A stretch of DNA of 64,000 nucleotides. Origin: Rhodoferax potami. Its GTDB lineage: Bacteria > Pseudomonadota > Gammaproteobacteria > Burkholderiales > Burkholderiaceae_C. The notes under the pieces were generated by a model. That model did no database searches, had not been told where the DNA came from, and saw only the letters and a program-made list of their open reading frames with translations. Position numbers and translations under genes: made by a program. Shown piece by piece: positions 43,400 through 51,789 of this stretch (its first letter is position 1; each line of letters begins with the position of its first letter). The stretch spans positions 3,307,001 to 3,371,000 of the forward strand of contig NZ_JAVBIK010000001.1 in the NCBI RefSeq assembly GCF_032193805.1, given 5' to 3'.

Positions 43400-45445
43400 A
43401 TGTCTTATCTCGTGCTCGCCCGCAAGTACCGCCCCCGCAATTTCACAGAAATGGTAGGGCAGGACCACGTGGTGCAGGCCTTGACTAATGCGCTGACGAC
43501 GCAGCGTCTGCATCACGCGTATTTGTTTACCGGCACGCGTGGTGTGGGCAAAACTACCGTTTCCCGCATTCTGGCCAAATCCTTGAATTGCCAAGGTGCA
43601 GACGGGCAGGGCGGTATCACCGCGACCCCGTGTGGCGTGTGCCACGCATGTAGCGATATCGATAGCGGCCGCTTTGTGGATTACACCGAGCTCGACGCGG
43701 CTTCCAATCGTGGCGTCGATGAAGTGCAGGCCTTGCTGGAGCAAGCGGTTTACAAGCCGGTCCAAGGGCGCTTCAAGGTCTTCATGATCGACGAAGTGCA
43801 CATGCTCACCAACACCGCGTTCAACGCTATGTTGAAAACGCTTGAAGAGCCGCCTGAATATCTCAAGTTCGTGTTGGCCACCACCGACCCGCAAAAAGTG
43901 CCGGTGACCGTGCTGTCGCGCTGTCTGCAGTTCAACCTGCGCCCCATGGCGCCGGAAACCATCCGCGAGCACTTGACCAAAGTGCTGGATGTCGAGCAAG
44001 TGCACTCCGAAACCCAGGCCCTGCGCTTGTTGGCCCGCGCGGCGCGCGGCTCGATGCGTGATGCTCTGAGTCTCACCGACCAAGCGATTGCATTCGGCTC
44101 CGGGCAGTTGCAAGAGGCTGCGGTGCGCCAGATGTTGGGCAGCGTGGACCGCTCATACGTCTTCCGCCTGATTGAGGCGCTGGCGGCCGGTGACGGTAAA
44201 ACTGTGGTCGACACCTGCGAAACCTTGCGGATGAATGGATTGAGCGCTGCCTCTACCTTGGAGGAAATGTCCTCAGTGCTGCAGCGGATGGCGGTGGCAC
44301 AAGCCACCGGGCATTCCGGTTTGGACGACAGCGACCCGGAAGCTGCAGAGACTGCCCGCCTGGCACAGGCGATGCCGGCAGACGAGACACAGTTGCTCTA
44401 CAGCATGTGCCTGCACGGCCGTGCAGATCTGGGCTTGGCCCCCGATGAATACGCAGCGCTGACGATGATCTTGCTTCGTTTGTTGGCCTTCAAGCCCGCG
44501 GCTGAAAAAAAAACTCTAGCGATTCCTGAGCGCCCGGCGGCGCCAGTGCCTGCAGCCGCAGCTGCAGTGGCACCCGTAGTTTCTTCGGTACCTTTAGCCT
44601 CGGCAGTACCGGTGCCTGCGGCGTCCCCGGCGGCTGAGTTGCCGCCTGGCAGACCTGCAACTCCGCCTCCACGCAAGGTGGTTGTCCAGCCTTGGGAGGA
44701 TGCGCCGGTACCGGTTCATTCGCCTGCATTGGCGCCTGCGGGGGCGGCTCCTGCCTCTGCAGCTCCTGCAGCAACGCCTTCAGTGATTCCCCCGGGGCAG
44801 GTGCTCGCGGTGCGTGACAGCAGCCCTGTATCTGCGACAGCCGATTCCTCGGATAACGAAGAGATCGTGGACATAGACCCCGCAGAGGACGATGCCTATG
44901 AGGCGCCGTGGGTCGATGATGTCGACGAAGATTATGAGCAAAATGCGCCTCTAGCCCCGTTGAATAGTGCGCCGGTAGCTACAAAAATTGTAGCGATACC
45001 CGTGCAGGAAATTCAGGAAAGCTCGCTGGATGAGCCGCCGGCCACGGTCGGCTTTGAGCCCACCGAAGAAGGTGATTTCTGGCATCAAACAGTGCAGCAC
45101 TTGATTGCGACGGAGGCGATCACCGCGATGGTGCGGGTCCTGGCTTTGCAGTCGCAACTGATAGCGCGTGACACCGACCAGTGGCACCTCCGGCTCGAGC
45201 GGGAGTCTCTCAACCAAGCCAGCACCCGGGAGCGTTTGACGCAGGCCTTGCACACCGCTGGCTATCCGGTGCAACTTGCGATCGAGGTCGGCCGCGTCGT
45301 GGATAGCCCTGCGCGGCGCAACGCGGTGGCCACAGCGGAAAAGCAGCACGCCGCGGAGCAGATAATCCTGCAGGAACCATTTGTACAGGCCATGATGCGC
45401 GACTTCGGCGCCAAGATTGTCCCCGGCTCTATCAAGCCGCTGTAA
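43400..45445 (+). CDS. dnaX: DNA polymerase III subunits tau and gamma
   Basis: The 681-residue clamp-loader subunit has Walker A GTRGVGKT (residues 45-52), the zinc cysteines C64, C78, C81 and C84, Walker B FKVFMIDEVHML, the SRC motif LSRCLQF and domain III up to about residue 365. A Pro/Ala-rich linker and the tau-specific C-terminal domains follow. At codons 369-372 there is a run of nine A; a shift in either direction meets a stop within five codons, so a gamma-like form of about 372-376 residues is expected. Residues 514-532 are encoded by a 57-base repeat copy. ybaB and recR follow, the standard order. Confidence 0.97.
   Translation: MSYLVLARKYRPRNFTEMVGQDHVVQALTNALTTQRLHHAYLFTGTRGVGKTTVSRILAKSLNCQGADGQGGITATPCGVCHACSDIDSGRFVDYTELDAASNRGVDEVQALLEQAVYKPVQGRFKVFMIDEVHMLTNTAFNAMLKTLEEPPEYLKFVLATTDPQKVPVTVLSRCLQFNLRPMAPETIREHLTKVLDVEQVHSETQALRLLARAARGSMRDALSLTDQAIAFGSGQLQEAAVRQMLGSVDRSYVFRLIEALAAGDGKTVVDTCETLRMNGLSAASTLEEMSSVLQRMAVAQATGHSGLDDSDPEAAETARLAQAMPADETQLLYSMCLHGRADLGLAPDEYAALTMILLRLLAFKPAAEKKTLAIPERPAAPVPAAAAAVAPVVSSVPLASAVPVPAASPAAELPPGRPATPPPRKVVVQPWEDAPVPVHSPALAPAGAAPASAAPAATPSVIPPGQVLAVRDSSPVSATADSSDNEEIVDIDPAEDDAYEAPWVDDVDEDYEQNAPLAPLNSAPVATKIVAIPVQEIQESSLDEPPATVGFEPTEEGDFWHQTVQHLIATEAITAMVRVLALQSQLIARDTDQWHLRLERESLNQASTRERLTQALHTAGYPVQLAIEVGRVVDSPARRNAVATAEKQHAAEQIILQEPFVQAMMRDFGAKIVPGSIKPL
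44505..44513 (+). other. A9 slippery run in dnaX
   Basis: Nine consecutive A cover the end of codon 369 to the start of codon 372. In the -1 frame the reading continues AAC TCT AGC GAT TCC TGA (stop at 44527-44529); in the +1 frame it reads CTC TAG (stop at 44517-44519). Thermus thermophilus uses transcriptional slippage on nine A in dnaX to make gamma, and E. coli uses ribosomal frameshifting at A AAA AAG. Confidence 0.6.
44939..44995 (-). repeat. 57-base palindromic element, copy 7 (inside dnaX)
   Basis: On the minus strand it starts CGCTACAATT, has TAGCTACCGGCGCACT and GGGGCTAGAGG in register, and ends CATTTTG. It agrees with copy 4 at about 35 of 57 positions. dnaX reads its complement with the first codon on the first base, giving QNAPLAPLNSAPVATKIVA in the flexible linker of tau. 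Confidence 0.7.
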
Positions 45446-45487
45446 GCGGCCGCCCTATTTTTAATCCCATTCTTTTTAAGGAAAACC

Positions 45488-45820
45488 ATGTTCAACAAAG
45501 GACAACTCGCGGGCCTGATGAAACAAGCCCAGACCATGCAAGACAACATGAAAAAGGCCCAGGACGAGTTGGGCAATATTGAAGTTACCGGCGAGTCCGG
45601 CGCTGGGCTGGTCAAGGTCACCATGACTTGCAAGCATGACGTGAAGCGCATTGCGATTGACCCCAGCCTGCTGGCGGACGACAAAGACATGCTCGAAGAT
45701 TTGGTGGCTGCCGCCTTCAATGCCGCAGTGCGCAAGGCGGAAGAAACGTCCGCTGAAAAAATGGGCAAGATCACAGCTAGCATGCCCGGTTTGCCCGGCG
45801 GCATGAAGTTCCCGTTCTGA
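45488..45820 (+). CDS. ybaB: YbaB/EbfC nucleoid-associated protein
   Basis: A 110-residue DNA-binding protein of the YbaB/EbfC family: an N-terminal coiled-coil helix ([19 protein letters not shown]), a beta-sheet centre ([19 protein letters not shown]), and a Gly-rich end [18 protein letters not shown]. It is found between dnaX and recR in most bacteria. AAGGAAAACC before the ATG is a good ribosome site. It is likely co-transcribed with dnaX and recR. Confidence 0.95.
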   Translation: MFNKGQLAGLMKQAQTMQDNMKKAQDELGNIEVTGESGAGLVKVTMTCKHDVKRIAIDPSLLADDKDMLEDLVAAAFNAAVRKAEETSAEKMGKITASMPGLPGGMKFPF

Positions 45821-45838
45821 TCACCGGCGCCGCACCGC

Positions 45839-46429
45839 ATGTCTGACTTGAACGCCCTTGACACCTTGATCCAGGCTCTGCGTGGCTTGCCGGGCGTGGG
45901 CGTGAAGTCAGCGCAGCGCATGGCTTTCCACCTGCTGCAGCACGACCGGCCTGCCGCGCAGTTTCTCTCCAGGGCCTTGAAAGAGGCAGCTGACGCGGTG
46001 CACCACTGCGAGCGGTGCCATACCTTCACGCAAGATGCTGTATGCGCCACCTGTCTCGACGATCGCCGCGACCGCACGCAGCTCTGTGTGGTGGAAACGC
46101 CCGCGGACCAAAGTGCGATGGAGCGCACCGGCGCCTACAAAGGGCTGTACTTTGTGTTGATGGGCAAGCTCAGCCCCCTGGATGGCGTAGGGCCCAACGA
46201 CTTGGGCTTTAAAAAGCTCTTTGACCGTGCTTGCGATGGCTTGGTACAAGAGGTGATCCTGGCGACCAACTTCACCGCAGAGGGGGAGGCCACCGCCTAT
46301 GTGATCGCCGAGGGGCTCAAGGCTCGCGGCTTGCGCCCGACTCGGCTGGCACGCGGTGTACCGGTGGGTAGTGAGCTGGAATATGTGGACCTGGGCACCA
46401 TCGCCCACGCGCTGGTAGACCGACGCTAG
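45839..46429 (+). CDS. recR: Recombination mediator RecR
   Basis: A 196-residue protein that with RecO helps load RecA on gaps. It has the helix-hairpin-helix [19 protein letters not shown], the zinc cysteines C57, C60, C69 and C72 ([16 protein letters not shown]), and a Toprim domain ([19 protein letters not shown], then YVIAEGLKA). The C-terminal Walker-B-like [16 protein letters not shown] is present. It starts 18 bases after ybaB. Confidence 0.97.
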   Translation: MSDLNALDTLIQALRGLPGVGVKSAQRMAFHLLQHDRPAAQFLSRALKEAADAVHHCERCHTFTQDAVCATCLDDRRDRTQLCVVETPADQSAMERTGAYKGLYFVLMGKLSPLDGVGPNDLGFKKLFDRACDGLVQEVILATNFTAEGEATAYVIAEGLKARGLRPTRLARGVPVGSELEYVDLGTIAHALVDRR

Positions 46430-46464
46430 CGCATTTTTAAATTCATTTGAAAGACAGTTTGTTC

Positions 46465-46878
46465 ATGCAATTCGCCCACTTCACCGTCGCTTATTGGTGT
46501 GTTCTGATTGCGGCGCTTTTGCCCATCGTATGTGCCGGAATTGCCAAGTCCGGCCGGATCGGAGTAGCCCGCAGCAAAGGCGGCTACGACAACGTGAATC
46601 CCCGCGAGTGGTTGGCGCGCCAGACCGATTGGCGGGCCCGTGCCAACGGTGCCCAGGCCAACAGCTTCGAAGCGCTGCCCTTTTTTATTGGCGCGGTCAT
46701 CATTGCCCACCAACTCGGCGCCCCGCAAGCCCGGTTGGACGTGCTGGCATTTCTGTTCATTGTCCTGCGCTTGCTCTACATCATGATGTATGTCGCAGGC
46801 ATGGGCAACTTGCGCTCAGCGGTGTGGTTTGCCGCCTTGGCAGTGAACGTCGGTATCTTGCTGGTCGGCTACCGCTAA
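46465..46878 (+). CDS. MAPEG-family membrane protein
   Basis: A 137-residue protein with four membrane helices and the MAPEG signature region NVNPREWLARQTDWRARANGAQANSFEALPFFIGAV, followed by FLFIVLRLLYIMMYV. MAPEG proteins include microsomal glutathione transferases, but bacterial members are mostly of unknown substrate. I use the ATG at 46465; an in-frame TTG at 46447 would add six residues. It follows recR and converges on mltD with four bases between the stop codons. Confidence 0.88.
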   Translation: MQFAHFTVAYWCVLIAALLPIVCAGIAKSGRIGVARSKGGYDNVNPREWLARQTDWRARANGAQANSFEALPFFIGAVIIAHQLGAPQARLDVLAFLFIVLRLLYIMMYVAGMGNLRSAVWFAALAVNVGILLVGYR

Positions 46879-46882
46879 GCGC

Positions 46883-48532
46883 TTATCCCTGCTTTTTGCT
46901 CGGGGCCTTCGTGGCCCCTTTTTTTGCGGGTGCACTAGGCTTGGCGGCTTTCTGGCCGCTGCTTGCTTTTGATTTCGCTGCAGCGGGCTTTGCCGCCTTC
47001 GAGGTTGCTGGCGCTGCTTTGGCACTTTTAGCCTGTGGCGGCAGCATCAACACAACAGACTGGCCCGGCTTGAAGCGGGCACTGGCAGATACCTTGTTCC
47101 ACTCCGCGACTTGCGCGGGATTGGTTTTGTACCGGCGGGCAATGGTGGCCACCGTATCGTTTTTGCCGGCTTTGACGGTGACCCGCCTCAGGACGATCTC
47201 GGGGGCAACAGAAAGTTGGCTGTTGTCTGCCACTTTGATGGGCACGTCTGGCATCTGGTGACTGCGCGGTACCAACAGGGTGGAGCCCGCCCTGACGACC
47301 ATTCGGGGCGGGATGTTGTTCATGCTGCGCAGGTCGGACTCGCTCATGCCTACTTTTTTCGCAACCTCTGCGGGGCGCATGGTGCTGGGTACTACCCAGG
47401 CTGTCCAGCTGGCAAGGCGCCCGCTGTAGCTTTCCAGGTTCGATTGGAAAACCTCTGCATTGTCCCAAGGCAAAAGAATTTGCGGGGTGCCGGCTGCCAA
47501 GATGACAGGGCGATTCAGCGACGGGTTCAAGGCTTTGAAATCGTCCACGCTGACCTCGGCAAGCTTGGCTGCGAGCGCAACGTCGATGTCGCGCCGGATC
47601 GTTACGCTTTGAAAATAGGGGTGGTTTTCAATCAGGGGCAGCTTGGAATTGAATTGGGCCGGGTTCGACACAATGTTCTTGACCGCTTGGAGTTTGGGCA
47701 CGTAAAAGCGGGTTTCCATGGGCATGTTGAGGTCGGGGTAACCCGTTGGCAAGCCCGCGCGCTGATTTTTTGCAATCGCCCGCGACACGCTACCTTCGCC
47801 CCAGTTGTAGGCGGCGAGCGCCAAATGCCAGTCGCCGAACATGCGGTGGAGCTTTTGCAGGTAGTCCAACGCAGCACGCGTGGAGGCGAGTACGTCGCGC
47901 CGGTCATCCCGGAAGCTGTTTTGCTTCAGTTCGAAATACTTGCCGGTGGCAGGCATGAACTGCCACATACCAGCCGCCTTGGCGCTGGACACGGCTTGGG
48001 GGTTGAAGGCACTTTCAATAAACGGCAGCAGGGCCAGCTCCGTTGGCATGTTGCGGACTTCCAGCTCCTCCACGATGTGGAACAGGTATTTTTTGGAGCG
48101 CTCTGTCATCCGGAAGATGTAGTCAGGACGCCGCGAATACCAGACCTCCCGGTCTTGCACCAGTTCGCTTTGGAGGTCATTCATGCCGTAGCCGCGGCGG
48201 ATACGCTCCCATAGGTCTACCGGAGGGGCAACGGCGGCCACGCTCCGGGAGCTTCTTCCAAGCTCCATCGAGGTCAGCGGAACCGTCTCGCCCGGCCGAG
48301 CGGTGCTGGTAGCCGGCGGCGCTTTGATGGGGGCGCCAGGGCGTGCAATTTCTCGGCTCGGACGCAGGATCAAACTGTTTGGATCGTTAGGAGTAGCTTG
48401 CGCAGCGCTACTTGCGGCGGGAGATGGAGCCGGTGAGTGCAGCCCGTCTTGTGGCATCGGGCTGTTGAGTGTGCCAGCACATCCTGATAGGAGGGCGACG
48501 ACACCCACGGCAAATAGGTGAAAACGGATCAT
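46883..48532 (-). CDS. mltD: Membrane-bound lytic murein transglycosylase D with LysM repeats
   Basis: A 549-residue lipoprotein that cleaves peptidoglycan glycan strands. The lipobox is ALLSGCAG (Cys about residue 18). A Pro/Ala linker precedes the SLT domain (about residues 110-270) with the catalytic Glu in LLPFIESAFNPQAVSSAKAA, followed by GMWQFMPATGKYF and ALAAYNWGEGSV. Two LysM-like modules are visible (around WTAWVVPSTMRPAEVAKKVG and VKAGKNDTVATIARRYKTN). The tail is Lys/Ala-rich. The start overlaps the gloB stop codon (TAATG), so the two are coupled; an upstream ATG at 48550 is less likely. Confidence 0.93.
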   Translation of the reverse strand: MIRFHLFAVGVVALLSGCAGTLNSPMPQDGLHSPAPSPAASSAAQATPNDPNSLILRPSREIARPGAPIKAPPATSTARPGETVPLTSMELGRSSRSVAAVAPPVDLWERIRRGYGMNDLQSELVQDREVWYSRRPDYIFRMTERSKKYLFHIVEELEVRNMPTELALLPFIESAFNPQAVSSAKAAGMWQFMPATGKYFELKQNSFRDDRRDVLASTRAALDYLQKLHRMFGDWHLALAAYNWGEGSVSRAIAKNQRAGLPTGYPDLNMPMETRFYVPKLQAVKNIVSNPAQFNSKLPLIENHPYFQSVTIRRDIDVALAAKLAEVSVDDFKALNPSLNRPVILAAGTPQILLPWDNAEVFQSNLESYSGRLASWTAWVVPSTMRPAEVAKKVGMSESDLRSMNNIPPRMVVRAGSTLLVPRSHQMPDVPIKVADNSQLSVAPEIVLRRVTVKAGKNDTVATIARRYKTNPAQVAEWNKVSASARFKPGQSVVLMLPPQAKSAKAAPATSKAAKPAAAKSKASSGQKAAKPSAPAKKGATKAPSKKQG

Positions 48533-49299
48533 TAAAAATTGTTTTTCCATTGGCGCAGAGTGGCGAAAACGCCCTCTGCGGAGACTCCTTGGGCGTCATG
48601 CCGGATGACTTCGTGCATGACGCTGTCCAAGTGAGTGCGTAAAAAAGGGTTGATCAGCCGCTCGCGGGAAATGGTGCTCGGGAGTGTGGGCTGACCGGCG
48701 TTGCGCAATTGCTGGCAATGGGTTTGGTACTCTGCGATCGCCTCGTTGTCAGGTTCGACAACCCTGGCAAAGCGCAAGTTACTCAAAGTGTATTCATGGG
48801 TGCAGCAAACCCGTGTCTCGGGGGGTAAGTCTGCCAGGCGTCTTAAAGACTCCAGCATTTGTGCGGGCGTTCCTTCGAACAAGCGGCCGCAACCTGCGCT
48901 GAATAAAGTATCGCCACAAAACAGCAAAGGAACTTCGCCTGAAGGACTGGCGAAAAAAGCGATATGTCCGCTGGTGTGTCCGGGCACGTCCATCACTGTG
49001 AAATCCATCCCGAGGGCGGATACTTGATCACCGTCACTCAGGCGCTCTATCGGCTCCGGCATTTTTTCATGCGCTGGCCCGTAGACGCGGGCTCCGGTGG
49101 CTTCGCGCAAAACATTCACGCCGCCGGTATGGTCCGCATGGTGATGGGTGACTAGAATGCAGCGCAACGTCAGGGAGTTGCGTTGCAGGGCATCCAGCAC
49201 GGGTTGCGCGTCCCCCGGGTCTACCACCAGTGCGTCATGCCCGTTGTGCAACATCCAGATGTAGTTGTCAGTGAAAGCGGGTAGTGGTAGCAAGGTCAT
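48532..49299 (-). CDS. gloB: Hydroxyacylglutathione hydrolase (glyoxalase II)
   Basis: A 255-residue metallo-beta-lactamase-fold enzyme that hydrolyses S-lactoylglutathione in methylglyoxal detoxification. The metal motif THHHADH is at residues 51-57; further ligands lie in DVPGHTSGHIAFF, LFCGDTLFSAGCGRLFEG and CCTHEYTLSNLRFA. The C-terminal glutathione-binding part ends with the VFATLRQWKNNF helix. Its start codon shares the CATG with the start of the divergent methyltransferase gene. The order gloB, methyltransferase, rnhA is conserved in many proteobacteria. Confidence 0.96.
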   Translation of the reverse strand: MTLLPLPAFTDNYIWMLHNGHDALVVDPGDAQPVLDALQRNSLTLRCILVTHHHADHTGGVNVLREATGARVYGPAHEKMPEPIERLSDGDQVSALGMDFTVMDVPGHTSGHIAFFASPSGEVPLLFCGDTLFSAGCGRLFEGTPAQMLESLRRLADLPPETRVCCTHEYTLSNLRFARVVEPDNEAIAEYQTHCQQLRNAGQPTLPSTISRERLINPFLRTHLDSVMHEVIRHDAQGVSAEGVFATLRQWKNNF

Positions 49300-50086
49300 G
49301 AGCGATCAAATTATAGGTTTGCAGGAATGGTTCAAGTCTCCGGCGGGCAGCTATCTGCTGGAATGGGAGCAGGCGCAACTGGATGAGGCGGTTGCAGACC
49401 TTTTTGGCTACCATGCTTTGCAGTTGGGCGTGCCGGAGCTTCAGGCATTGCAGCTCAATCGTATGCCGCATCGATGGCTTGCCACCGCAGGGCCGGATCC
49501 CCGATATGGGGTCGTCGCGTTTCACTCCGACTTTACCGCCCTGCCTTTCCCCGCCAACAGCCTTGATCTTGTGATTCTGCCCCATGCCTTGGAGTTCAGT
49601 CCGGATCCGCACGCCACACTGCGCGAGGTGGAGCGCGTCTTGGTTCCGGAGGGAAAAGTGGTGATTTGCGGCTTGAATCCTGTGAGTCTGTGGGGCTTGC
49701 GCCAACGGCGAAGCCGCTGGTACCTACGGGCGGGCTGGGGTCAGGTTTTTTTGCCCGAGTGGGGTGACTTGATTGGATACTGGCGTTTACGGGATTGGTT
49801 GCGCTTGTTGAGTTTTGAGGTGGAGGTCGGCCGATTTGGTTGCTACCGCCCTGCGGTGGAGTCTGCGGATTGGCTGCGGAGATTCGCCTGGATGGACCGC
49901 GTCGGGCCGAGGTCATGGCCGATTTTTGGCGCCGCGTATTTCGTGGTGGCGACCAAGCGCGTGCGCGGCATGCGGCTGTTAGGAGCGAATTGGAAGTTGT
50001 CGACCAAGCGCAGCGCCGCCGCAGTGCCGGTGGCACAGCAATCGCATGCCTCGGTGAATGAGAGAAATGGGAAGGAAACCGTGTGA
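49298..50086 (+). CDS. SAM-dependent methyltransferase, class I (YafS-like position)
   Basis: A 262-residue protein with a Methyltransf_11-type core: [23 protein letters not shown] holds the Asp and the LPF motif, followed by [24 protein letters not shown] and a strand [12 protein letters not shown]. The glycine-rich SAM loop is weak, as in the YafS group located between gloB and rnhA in E. coli. The substrate is unknown. The ATG at 49298 lies in the CATG shared with gloB. It overlaps rnhA by four bases (GTGTGA). Confidence 0.85.
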   Translation: MSDQIIGLQEWFKSPAGSYLLEWEQAQLDEAVADLFGYHALQLGVPELQALQLNRMPHRWLATAGPDPRYGVVAFHSDFTALPFPANSLDLVILPHALEFSPDPHATLREVERVLVPEGKVVICGLNPVSLWGLRQRRSRWYLRAGWGQVFLPEWGDLIGYWRLRDWLRLLSFEVEVGRFGCYRPAVESADWLRRFAWMDRVGPRSWPIFGAAYFVVATKRVRGMRLLGANWKLSTKRSAAAVPVAQQSHASVNERNGKETV

Positions 50087-50550
50087 CAGATTTGATGGCG
50101 AAAGTAGTGATTTACACCGATGGTGCCTGCAAGGGCAATCCGGGGCCCGGGGGCTGGGGCGTGCTGCTCCGGTCTGCCGACGGCGCTGAAAAGGAGCTGT
50201 CAGGCGGCGAGCTGGGTACGACCAATAACCGCATGGAAATGATGGCAGTGATCGAGGCATTGACCGCATTGAAGCGACCCTGCGACGTGACCTTGCATAT
50301 TGACAGTCAATATGTTTTGAAAGGCATCACGGAGTGGCTGCAAGGCTGGAAGGTCAAAGGCTGGAAAACAGCCTCCAAGCAACCCGTGAAAAATGTGGAT
50401 TTGTGGCAGCGCCTGGACACCTTGGTGAGTACTGCGGGCCACAAAATTGATTGGCGCTGGGTCAAAGGGCACGCCGGAGATCCGGGTAACGAACGTGCCG
50501 ATGGACTGGCCAACCGTGGCGTGGAGCAAGCGCTGCGCCAGCGGAGCTAG
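50083..50550 (+). CDS. rnhA: Ribonuclease HI
   Basis: A 155-residue enzyme that degrades RNA in RNA-DNA hybrids. The catalytic acidic residues are Asp13 in [16 protein letters not shown], Glu51 in [13 protein letters not shown] and Asp73 in HIDSQYV; the C-terminal [16 protein letters not shown] carries the His and final Asp. The GTG at 50083 is preceded by GGAAGGAAA and overlaps the upstream stop codon. Its TAG stop shares the CTAG with the convergent moaA stop. Confidence 0.97.
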   Translation: MTDLMAKVVIYTDGACKGNPGPGGWGVLLRSADGAEKELSGGELGTTNNRMEMMAVIEALTALKRPCDVTLHIDSQYVLKGITEWLQGWKVKGWKTASKQPVKNVDLWQRLDTLVSTAGHKIDWRWVKGHAGDPGNERADGLANRGVEQALRQRS

Positions 50551-51701
50551 CCTCCGATATAGCTCATCTCGACGCGGCGGGTGGCCGTACCGGCCCCTAT
50601 GGGCTCGGCCCCCCGTTGTGCGGAGTACTGGTCTTTTCGCGCGCCCCACACGCGGGCAATGGCGTCTTGTAGCTGCTGGTCATTCGCTCCAGAGCGCAAG
50701 AGTGACCGCAAATCATGGCCTTGGCTGGCAAAAAGACAGAGGTAGAGTTGCCCTTCGGTAGACAGGCGCGCCCGGTTGCAGTCCCCGCAGAACGCTTGCG
50801 TTACGCTGCTGATAAAGCCCACCTCACCAGCTGTGGTGTCGTGCCGCCCGGCGGAATCTGTGTAGCCCCAACGCTGCGCGGTTTCGCCCGACTGTGTGCT
50901 CTCCAGAGCGATGAGGGGCATTTCCGCCTGAATTCGCTTTAGCACTTCGTTGCTCGGCACTACCTGGTCCATTTGCCAACCATTGGTTGCACCGACATCC
51001 ATGTATTCGATGAAGCGGAGGGCGACACCTGTGCCCTTGAAGTGCCGTGCCATGGGCAGGATCTCTTGTTCATTGGTGCCGCGTTTGACCACCATGTTCA
51101 CTTTGATGGGGCCGAGGCCTGCTTTTTGCGCCGCTTCAATGCCCAAGAGGACATCCCGGACCGGGAATGCCACATCGTTCATCGCTTGGAAGACGTTGTC
51201 ATTCAGACCATCCAGGCTCACGGTGACTCTTCGCAGGCCCGCACGCTGGAGCGAAGCGGCTTTCTTTGCAAGCACAGAGCCATTGGTGGTGAGGGTGATG
51301 TCCAGGGGCAGGCCTGATGGAGTGGGTATGGCCGCCAGTTGTTCGATCAGCGCTTCGAGATTTTTACGCAAGAGTGGCTCGCCGCCCGTCAGGCGTATTT
51401 TTTGAACTCCCAGCGCCACGAACTGTCGGGCCACTCGTGTGATTTCCTCAAAACTCAGCAGATCTTGATGGGGGAGGTAAGGGTAATCTTTGTGAAATAC
51501 TTCCTTCGGCATGCAATAGCTGCATCTGAAGTTGCAGCGGTCAGTGACGCTTATTCTCAGGTCCCTCAAGGGTCGCCCGAGGGTATCCACGGTCGGTGCT
51601 GCAGTCGCCGCCCGGGATGTGCCCACGGGTTGCGATGGCATGGGGAGCCCGAGGGTTCGTTTGTCAATCAGAGGGAAAACGCGTTGGGTAGAGCTTGCCA
51701 T
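50547..51701 (-). CDS. moaA: GTP 3',8-cyclase MoaA (molybdenum cofactor)
   Basis: A 384-residue radical SAM enzyme for the first step of molybdenum cofactor synthesis. The SAM iron-sulfur cluster motif is [12 protein letters not shown] (Cys56, Cys60, Cys63), followed by [17 protein letters not shown]. The second cluster cysteines are in [21 protein letters not shown]. The functional C-terminal Gly-Gly is present (MSYIGG). The frame is open beyond 51701, overlapping the divergent TonB receptor gene; ATG at 51701 gives the leader [20 protein letters not shown], similar to relatives. No other mo-cofactor gene is in the window. Confidence 0.94.
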   Translation of the reverse strand: MASSTQRVFPLIDKRTLGLPMPSQPVGTSRAATAAPTVDTLGRPLRDLRISVTDRCNFRCSYCMPKEVFHKDYPYLPHQDLLSFEEITRVARQFVALGVQKIRLTGGEPLLRKNLEALIEQLAAIPTPSGLPLDITLTTNGSVLAKKAASLQRAGLRRVTVSLDGLNDNVFQAMNDVAFPVRDVLLGIEAAQKAGLGPIKVNMVVKRGTNEQEILPMARHFKGTGVALRFIEYMDVGATNGWQMDQVVPSNEVLKRIQAEMPLIALESTQSGETAQRWGYTDSAGRHDTTAGEVGFISSVTQAFCGDCNRARLSTEGQLYLCLFASQGHDLRSLLRSGANDQQLQDAIARVWGARKDQYSAQRGAEPIGAGTATRRVEMSYIGG

Positions 51702-51789
51702 GCGGTTTGTAGGAATGTTCGTCAAAGTCGCCGTAATCAGGGCAAAATCTGCTGCAGAAAGAATAGCAACCGTTGTTGGATCGAACACC

